Origin: Icerya purchasi
Taxonomy: Eukaryota > Arthropoda > Insecta > Hemiptera > Monophlebidae
Assembly: GCA_039619475.1 (NCBI GenBank)
Contig: CM077116.1
Span: 106,127,164-106,191,163 of the forward strand
Length of the DNA stretch: 64,000 nt
Direction of reading: 5' to 3'
Shown here: piece after piece, positions 57,268 to 64,000 of the stretch
Layout of the letters: each line of letters opens with the position of its first letter
How positions within the stretch are numbered: position 1 is the first letter of the stretch
Made by a program: the position numbers and the translations under genes
Notes under the pieces: generated by a model
The model's database searches: none
What the model was told of the DNA's origin: nothing
The model's input: only the letters and a program-made list of their open reading frames with translations

Positions 57268-57775
57268 AAGGACTTAAGTCGGTGAATCCCAGTAATAGCT
57301 AGAATGGTATTAGTTGACACAGTTCTGCACACACACTAAGCGGAGCTTTTTCCTCTGTTTGGCTACCATTTTAATTGAATTTAGCTTCCGCGAGTGAATG
57401 CTAGAGTGATTAAGCAAACATTCTACTATTGCTTTATGTACAATTACACGACCGTCATTATATACGCCATCGATGTTAGCCGAATTTTAAGAAGCGTATA
57501 GAATTTTTTACCAGTGCTTTATCCGGTAGGTAATTAACGTGCTTGTTAAATTTTAATTTATCATCAGTTTTTTATAAATTAATTTTTCTTTAATTCACTT
57601 TCGAATTTTCGAATTTGTTTCTTTTACCGATTATTATCGTTTCTGATTTGTCCACTAAAAATTCAAGACCAAGTCGCCCATGAAGTTTTTTACATACAAA
57701 TATTTCCGATATTATAAATTTCTAATGAACTATTTTTTACACGCAAATCATCAGAAAAACAAATAAATTTTCAAT
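57268..57775 (-). pseudogene. R1-like LINE reverse transcriptase fragment (minus)
   Basis: In coding order from 57775: FICFSDDLRVKNSS, RT motif C with the catalytic DD in FSDD; LGLEFLVDKSETIIIGKRN, motif D (GL....dKsE.iii); LKFNKHVNYLPDKALVKN, the lkf..H..yl..Ka block; and in another frame VCRTVSTNTILAITGIHRLK, the yRTvSt.AilaitG.pPL block that marks R1/TRAS-type LINEs. Stops and frameshifts separate the blocks. It is a different copy from the one at 16.8-18.2 kb, better conserved in the RTVST block. No tail was found on its 3' side. Confidence 0.8.
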
Positions 57776-58142
57776 TTATCGTAAATTTATTAGAAAATAT
57801 ATTTTTCTATTAGTTGAATAATTATATAATACTAATCAGGTGAAAAACTTTATATTGAATTCAAGAATTTTTATGAGATTTAAAAGTGTTTGCAATCATT
57901 AACCCGTAAGAGGTCGCGTCCCGTCTAAGAGACCGTTTTTTTTTTTTTATTTTTTTCATTATTTTAACTGTGCTATTACCCCAGCGAAAATAACTCAGCT
58001 ATCCCTAGAATAACAGATAAGCATGAGGACTAATCAGTTTTTACTACAATAAAAACCATTGTACTTAACCACAATAAAGTATCAATTTACACACACGGTC
58101 TATTCGACCGGCGCGACCTCTTATCGTTTCGATTTATTTCAG

Positions 58143-58391
58143 TTTGATTCTCTTTTGTCTTATGTTCCTGAAAAATATAGAGATTGATTTTCCTGTTATT
58201 ATTACTCCATGAAAATTGCCGAAGAATCAGGTGCAGCTAATAAACCAGAGATGCTAACATTTTGTAACTTAGATACTGTAGATGAGTCGCAAAATACATA
58301 CTCAGTCTCAAGGAAAAGTTATCCAGGGAACTCAAAGTTCGGATTCGTAGTATTTTACACGAAACTCAGAAAAAGAACAGCTAAATATTAA
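58143..58391 (+). pseudogene. piggyBac transposase fragment, before the LINE
   Basis: The frame reads FDSLLSYVPEKYRD, stop, then NKPEMLTFCN, LDTVDESQNTYSVSRKSYPG and FGFVVFYTKLRKRT. The order (K)PE[IM]...YN...DtvD......Y.v.R+s..w...vff matches the segment around the last catalytic Asp of piggyBac transposases (usual GVDtvDq..), with GV replaced and the tKgG spacer missing. TIRs and TTAA at the element ends support the assignment independently. The stop at 58185-58187 and the lost N-terminal domain disable it. Its reading frame ends a few bases before the LINE target duplication. Confidence 0.75.
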
Positions 58392-58392
58392 T

Positions 58393-59079
58393 AATGTTGA
58401 AGAAAACTCTCTACTAATTAAAATAAAAAACATCCTATTCCAACTTTCAAAATCTAAGGTATATGTCATATTCTTATGGGTCCCTGGCCATGTTGGGGTT
58501 CCCGGCAACAAGCGGGTTGACTTGACTGCTAAGGCAACTCTATCTAGCTCGATGCCGTTTAACGCTTTACTGCCTCGATTGGGGTCATCAGTCTTTCTAA
58601 TGCACTTTGCTGAAGAGTGGAGCAAACTATGGTCGGAGCAAACGACCTGGCTCAGATCCATAAAGTCGAATACCGACCCATGGTGGCCGCCGTTCCCCGT
58701 CTCACGTAGGGATTTCTCGATCCTATCGAGACTGTGCCTGGGGCACACTGCACTGTCACACAATTACGTCTTTGAAGGAGCTCCCCCTCCGAGCACTTGT
58801 CCACTGTGCGGGTTCATGGCATCGCCAACCGTAGAGCATCTGCTGAAATGGTGCCGGCATACTTCCGTACTTCTAGTCGTACCTCACCCCACCGTCTGTT
58901 GTCGAACTACCCGGATTGTGTTCGGGCAGTGTTGAATTTTGCAGCATCGAACAGACTGCACCACCTTCTATAATTTCCAGTGAGTCTAGGTGCCGTAATA
59001 GCCCAGGTAGTTACACACGGCGCCTAGATTTATATTTGTAAATTTATTTAAAAAAAAAAAAAAAAATGTTGAAGAAAAC
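58393..59079 (+). mobile_element. 5'-truncated RNase H LINE with 15-bp target duplication, inside piggyBac
   Basis: AATGTTGAAGAAAAC at 58393-58407 is repeated exactly at 59065-59079, right after the poly-A (59050-59066). Between them one open frame starts at the first base after the duplication: SLLIKIKNILFQLSK, VYVIFLWVPGHVGVPGNKRV with D (last RNase H motif), RRDFSILSRLCLGHTALSHN, and TCPLCGFMASPTVEHLLKWC (C..C......H....C), ending at 58935. The 3' UTR has a stem-loop TCTAGGTGCCGT/ACGGCGCCTAGA at 58985-59028 just before the tail. The protein end is richer in G+C than its surroundings and has no stop, so the insertion is relatively young. A frameshift near the end (after RHTSVL) is possible. 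Confidence 0.92.
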
Positions 59080-59244
59080 AATTTACAAAGAATTAACGAA
59101 ATACTCCTGGGCGATGGCGCAAAAATAAAAAAAACTAAAACACAGTGTAATAACTGCAAGTGTTTGTATGCAAAGAGCACACCAGTTCCTGCATGTTTTA
59201 AATGCGCAAATGAAAACAAAGAAAAGTCTAGTAGTGAGTGTTAA
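59080..59244 (+). pseudogene. piggyBac transposase Cys-rich C-terminus, after the LINE
   Basis: The frame reads KTQCNNCKCLYAKSTPVPAC and FKCANENKEKSSSEC, then TAA at 59242. The spacing of C..C.C and C..C fits the cysteine-rich zinc-binding tail (PHD/RING-like) found at the C-terminus of piggyBac transposases. Its location after the transposase piece on the same strand, within the TIRs, supports it. It is cut off from the rest of the gene by the LINE. Confidence 0.6.
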
Positions 59245-59574
59245 CAATTTGATTACACATACTGTATTTTATTATTATCTACACTTCTTTCTAGATTTTT
59301 TTGTATATGTTGGGAATTAAGCTATCTTTTATAAAATGTTACAAACTTATATATTTTTTTGAATTAAAATCCTGTTTATTCATGCTAAAATCTTGAAACA
59401 AAAATAAAACAACATAAGAAGGAATAAAAATTGAATAAAAGAACTAATGAACACGAAATATTTCTTTCAAAAACATAAAAAAGTAGCTTTTAAAAACGTT
59501 TTTATAAAACCCGGTCAAAAAGACCTGCGGGACCTCTTGCGTTATAAAACATGACGCAACCTCTTACGGGTTAA

Positions 59575-59988
59575 ACGCGGTACCCTTTACGTCAAAAGTT
59601 ATTATTACTGTGCTTATTAATTTATTACTTTTACTTGAAATGACAAAAAAGTTATACAAAAAGCAAATGTATTTAAAAAGTTTTAGTTCGATCAAATATC
59701 TTCCTGAAATAACTGCGTATTTTACATGTAAATGATTTTTGTTTCTTGCCACAGATAAAATTCTCGTTCAGAGGGCGGATACATTTTGGAACTAACATAC
59801 AAAAAATAATGGTTTTTTTGTACTAAATCAAAATTTTTCTACATCGTTTATTCTTACAAACTCAAACTGTAACGGCAAACTAATAATTAATTAACTTCAA
59901 TTATGACGATGGCTGGAATTTTCGGTGTTCAAAGGAAAAAAAAAATTTCAATTATTAGAACAATCATACAAAATACATATAATATTGA

Positions 59989-60030
<42 letters not shown>

Positions 60031-60720
60031 GTTTAAGATCGGGCGAATGGCGGAAAAAATAGATAAATTGATATGAATTCGACATGTTACATAGTGTAAC
60101 CAGTATTTATCGGGATATTTTAAAAATCGACGATCGTACTGCTGAGAAAGCGTGACTTTTTTTTTTCTCGTCTTTTTGATGATACGAACAACAAAAAGAT
60201 ATTAACCTTTTTCCAGAAATTAAGAATAAAAAAATTAGCAGATATTTTTTTTGAAAAAGAGGTCGCATAAATTAACAAAAACTTAAAAATTGATGAAAGA
60301 AATAAAATAACGCCTTATTACAACGGCATCTTTTTCAAAAAAATTAGCGCTTTGCACTGATTCTGCGTCAATATTTGCAGGTAAAACTTCATTAATATTT
60401 TTTGTTGTTACTTTTAATAATTAGACTGCGTAGAAATAATAAGACTGTGTAGAGAGAGAATTTGGGCGTGCTATACTTTTAAACATTTCAGTCATTTCGC
60501 AGCATTTTTCGTTACATTTGTAAAAGTCATTCAACTTTTATTTTAACTTATCTCGCTTGTCACACAAGTAAATTCATTGTTAGAACGGAAGCACGTGTGT
60601 TTTATTACGAATTTAAGGCACCGCGGCAGGGTGAGACAGAGTAATTCTTTTTAATATCAGAATATCGATGGAACAAATAATAAAATAATGAAATAAAACG
60701 GCGTGTTCGTTGTTTCTTAC
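59575..60720. other. Intergenic with a long TA microsatellite
   Basis: Holds the (TA)n at 59990-60028; otherwise unassigned. Confidence 0.5.
59990..60028. repeat. (TA)n microsatellite
   Basis: About nineteen uninterrupted TA units. Confidence 0.97.
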
Positions 60721-60850
60721 CAACAATATTAATATTTAATATATCTCGTACAGCTGCAAATACAAAACTATTTATACCGATGATAAAAATAAGAAAAAAT
60801 CCTATTGGTCCTTTTTCTGGCAGTGATATTTCAAACAAGTCGGGCGGCAT
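60721..60850 (-). CDS. Possible host exon encoding a membrane-segment N-terminus
   Basis: On the minus strand ATG at 60850 opens MPPDLFEISLPEKGPIG, then a hydrophobic stretch FFLIFIIGINSFVFAAV, and VRDILNINIV. At 60720 the coding run meets a canonical 5' splice site, G|GTAAGA, giving a phase-1 exon end after 43 codons. Residues about 16-34 form one predicted membrane segment. The composition is protein-like, unlike the random frames nearby. The frame read through the splice site soon becomes low-quality and stops, as expected for intron. Upstream there is CCAAT-containing sequence, and TTATTTAG directly before the ATG could be a 3' splice site instead. I do not recognise the family. No second exon was found on this strand towards 59.6 kb. 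Confidence 0.4.
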
Positions 60851-62469
60851 ACTAAATAACCCGCATTTATTACAGTTATTTAAAGTCCCCGATAAAGTTG
60901 TAATTGGTTGGATCGCCTGCTGAGGAATTTCAACTTCCCGCTAGTTCGTGAGTGGTTTTTCACACGATCTCACCTGTTCAATAACTTAGTGTCTGGTAAC
61001 GCCCGACGAATTGCCTTTTCTTTAACGTGTTGCGTCATCGGTTTATATTTTTCTCAGTGTCTGACCGAATACTGTATCTCGAAATGAACTCAGCTTAACG
61101 AGTGACACTGTAAAGTACTTTTGTGCTGATAGTGCTAACTGTCGTCAAATACGGATTAGTGTTTCGCATATGAACGGACTTTAATCCGTCAATCCAAGGG
61201 TACTGCATTTTGCAGAAAGCAACCCGAAGAAGGATAATAATAGAAATAATTCGCGACAGAAAACTTCTTCGAGTCATAAAATTATTCCCTTCCTCTCGTA
61301 GCATACTAGGATAGAATGACAACGATATTAGTGGATTCCGGACAATGCTGGAATATCGGAAAATGAATGAACGAACTATTCTCGTATACTAGAAAATGTA
61401 GCTAATCTTCTTTCTTATTCTTCTTCTTCTCGAAACGGGAAAAGTAAAAGTGAGATTGTGAATTCATCCTACTATACCAAATGCTGAACCAGCATGGTGT
61501 CAAGTCTCTCGCAAAGATTTCTGCTTCGTAAATCATCTACGAGCGGATTATACTTTGATGTACGTTATTTGTCTTCTCCCCGTTGCTACTTTTTTTTTTT
61601 TATTGCACTATTTTTACAGTCTTACTATGACAACAGTCTAAAACTTAAACATTGGTCACCCAAGTGTTCTCGAGAAGCAAAGGTATCCTCTTCGTCCTCC
61701 TTTTAACTACTTACTTCGCACTGCGTTCGATATCGAGGCCCTTACGGTTTTACACTAGGCTTACGAAAAAGTTAAAGATAAAATAAAAAAAAAAGAAAAT
61801 GAAACTAGTTCAAATATACGGACTATAGAAGAATAACTTATATTACGTATCTGCAAAGAAAGAACCGAAATAGAAATAACAAAATCGGCCTTTTTAAAAT
61901 CATTAATTTAATTTTGCTTGACGGATTGACGAGTTTAAATAAAAGGGGAACAAAGAATATAAGATTGATATAATATCAAAAGGAAACCAGAAACATCAAC
62001 GAAAATATAGTTTTAATTTAAAATTTCTTTATCTTCCTTTGGGCCATCTTTAAGATTTACATAAAATTAACAAACTTCCTTTATCGTGTAAATATGTAAA
62101 AGCACAATAATAATGCAGTTTCCGTTAATATGGTAGGCAAAAAACATTGAAATCAGAATTAAGAATACGCGGAAATGAAAATGTTGTTAAAATATGATCG
62201 AAAAGCAAAAAAAAAAAAAAAAAAAAAAAGAAAAAATTATTGTAAAAAATTATAGAATATTTATAGAACTCTGGGTTGCAGATTAATTTTTACACACTTA
62301 CACGAGATACAAAATAATATTTATAGGAAAAAATATATGTAGTAATTTTACGGAATAAATCGGTCGCGATTTTACTATAGTTCAAGTTCCGTCGAATAAA
62401 CAAAATTTGGATTACTTACGTAGTCGCTAATTTCATCTCGTGAACGTAATTTGAATCGTTTATTTGAAG
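60851..62469. other. Intergenic or upstream region, no gene recognised
   Basis: The part 60851-61200 is richer in G+C and could be the promoter side of the possible exon. A T run at 61590-61603 and an A(20+) run at 62208-62228 are the only repeats noted. Confidence 0.45.
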
Positions 62470-62847
62470 TAGGGGAGGGCCAACCTAAATGAAAAATGCA
62501 TCAGAACTCCGCGAGCGGCATATAAAATCATATATCTCTGTATTAGATTTAGACACATTACAAAGACATTCTTGATAGTGAAAAATTGAAACATAATAAG
62601 TTATTATTATTGTGTTTACTATCATTCTTACATGTTAACATAGATAATATAATAATAATGGTAATAGGATGGTCACTGCGTCACCGAGCTCACTTAAGAG
62701 TGAAACATAAAACATATTATATTAAATGTTGCAACATGCGCGCGCAGTATGAGTTCGCAGAACGTAATTTTTTACTACTTTGGCCATCTCGCGGTCGGCA
62801 AAAATGTTCAAGGCAGGCCGTACGCTGCCCGCAGGTTGACCACCCTA
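62470..62847. mobile_element. hAT-like MITE
   Basis: Left end TAGGGGAGGGCCAACCT and inverted right end (read as TAGGGTGGTCAACCT) resemble the [C/T]AGGGGTGGCCAACCT ends of hAT transposons. Just inside, CCGCGAGCGGCATA on the left corresponds to CTGCGGGCAGCGTA inverted on the right, the GC-rich subterminal region usual in hAT elements. The interior of about 300 bases has no transposase. An 8-bp target duplication could not be confirmed. Confidence 0.5.
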
Positions 62848-63337
62848 GAGTGTCAGTGTAATACTTCTAACATCTACAGCATTCGAGCATTTGTCCCCGT
62901 GCGGAAACATATTGGATTTACGTTCTAATTTCAAAAACATCTGTGTTGATCTTTTTCGCGGACGGCACTCAGACCAGTGAGTAATATGACAGGTAGTAAA
63001 TTTACCGTTAACATATTTTGCGAATGACTTATGCCCCTATACTGGCACCGGTATGAAAATATTACGGGGTAAAGATTGTAATATCGGACACCCCGGTTCC
63101 ATCGGTGAAGTCCTAAAAATTTCCGGAGTTTCTTTCTTTGCATAATGACTCTACTTATAGCGTTGTAAAAAGTTTTTCACTAAGCTACCGACTAATTAGA
63201 AGTCAAGTGAATCTTCAAAGAAGGCTACTTCGAAGATGGCCCAGAGATACACTAGGAGGAGAGTAACCGTGCGACATGAACATGTACGTTGGCCTGTTAA
63301 AACTGCAAGTGTATGTTTAATTAATAAGGTAGCATAA
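62848..63337. other. Intergenic
   Basis: Nothing recognised. A plus frame at 63200-63330 is Arg/Lys-rich and unassigned. Confidence 0.5.
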
Positions 63338-63501
63338 CGCGATAGCCTAGTGGCGTGAACTTTTGATTATTAAGGTGATAGTCATGATTGTTTCGATTCC
63401 CAGTAACGGCTAAATAAGTATAGACTGATTTACTAAAAGGTTAATTTAATGATTAGCGGCCAAATGGTATTTAAAGCAAGGCCATAAAAAAAAAAAAAAA
63501 C
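63338..63501 (+). repeat. tRNA-derived SINE family 2 with 10-bp target duplication
   Basis: Starts CGCGATAGCCTAGTGGCG (A-box region), then TCATGATTGTTTCGATTC (B box), body GACTGATTTACTAAAAGG and TAATGATTAGCGGCCAAA, ending in A(15). GGTAGCATAA at 63328-63337 is repeated at 63502-63511 directly after the tail, so the insertion boundaries are exact. It matches the minus-strand copy at 29.71-29.87 kb. Confidence 0.93.
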
Positions 63502-63511
63502 GGTAGCATAA

Positions 63512-64000
63512 AATTTTGTATATTAAATTGTTACATAAAATTTAAAAGATGCTGCCGCCAGAGCATATTTCTAAAACGGTTAATGATATTATTATAAATA
63601 TTACGGTAGTTTGCAGTACGTAATGTAGAGTGCATATAAGATACAGTGGTTCTGAGAATAGTCGGAGTGGTGAAATACGAGATCAGAATGGAAAGGAACG
63701 AAAGTACTCATTATGGAGTTTCATTTTAAAAATGTACTTGTAGACTGCTATTAAGCATTTTACAGTTAAGCGCAATGCTATTTTGCGGAAATACGATCGT
63801 TGAAAATTAATCAGGAGGGTAATGGAACTCTTATCGAGTGGTTCGAAAAAAAAACCTGAAATATGCTAATCGTGGTCGTAGTTTGAAGAAGCTGTTGAAA
63901 TTCTCTTTACCATCTGCTGTAAGCGTTTGTATAACGTTCGGAGGAACATTTTTATTCAAATTAAGAAAATATCACTGGCAAACGCATTTAACAAAAGAAA
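63512..64000. other. Intergenic to window end
   Basis: Nothing recognised. Confidence 0.5.

Larger units (their letters stand above)
57899..59574 (+). mobile_element. piggyBac-like element with 18-bp TIRs and TTAA duplication
   Basis: Left end TTAA (57899-57902) plus CCCGTAAGAGGTCGCGTC (57903-57920); right end GACGCAACCTCTTACGGG (59553-59570) plus TTAA (59571-59574). The TIRs are 17/18 identical inverted and start with CCC, and the target duplication is TTAA, both as required for piggyBac. Each end carries a further inverted subterminal copy (CGCGACCTCTTA near 58115; GACCTCTTGC near 59531). Inside are two pieces of transposase separated by a LINE insertion at 58408-59064. Without the LINE the element would be about 1 kb, so most of the transposase had already been lost. 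Confidence 0.9.

Noticed and set aside
58332..58763. 143-codon minus-strand frame
   Set aside because: It is the antisense shadow of the RNase H LINE frame, which has the recognisable motifs and the target duplication.

Overview
The window reads as non-coding, repeat-rich animal nuclear DNA, most likely from an insect. It is AT-rich, has no bacterial-style gene packing, and almost every open frame that can be recognised belongs to a decayed transposable element: mariner, piggyBac, hAT-like, several non-LTR (LINE) clades, a Penelope-like element and tRNA-derived SINEs. This combination is typical of arthropod and especially insect genomes. The species cannot be told from the sequence. No complete host gene is visible. 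Two short stretches (minus strand near 60.7-60.85 kb, plus strand near 43.3-43.5 kb) look like possible host exons, and both are uncertain.

Layout. 0-4 kb: a broken LINE with an ORF1 C-terminus, an endonuclease piece, and a reverse transcriptase (RT) split by the tail of another LINE; a mariner relic lies inside it. 4-10.5 kb: mostly featureless, except a near-perfect 160-nt-arm hairpin at 9.2-9.5 kb. 10.5-16 kb: a tRNA SINE, a gag-like relic, an RTE-like LINE 3' end with a GAT tail, and an 85-nt-arm hairpin. 16.8-19.6 kb: an R1-like LINE containing an inverted second copy of its own RT motif region, then SINE and ribozyme-like remnants. 24.5-28.1 kb: two decayed minus-strand LINE copies side by side.

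29.6-33.8 kb is a dense TE graveyard: a hammerhead-like motif, a second SINE family, a LINE 3' end, a Penelope GIY-YIG domain, a LINE ORF1 with zinc knuckles, an RNase H LINE whose 5' end is inverted, and a plus-strand RT fragment. 34-44 kb is mostly unique sequence with a GC-richer block at 37-38.3 kb, a foldback MITE and a 260-bp repeat. 44-47.7 kb: a SINE and two LINE 3' ends. 50.3-52.2 kb: the same 260-bp repeat inverted, then a large foldback element with modular arms and a second short-TIR element inside it.

55-59.6 kb: three LINE remnants and the clearest structure of the window, a piggyBac-like element with 18-bp TIRs and TTAA duplications that was itself hit by a LINE with a 15-bp target duplication. 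62.5-63.5 kb: a hAT-like MITE and an intact-looking SINE with its target duplication.

The genes do not form a pathway. What links them is retrotransposition: several LINE families end in a short stem-loop just before a poly-A or tetranucleotide tail, and the SINEs and 5'-truncated LINEs carry the marks expected of target-primed reverse transcription.
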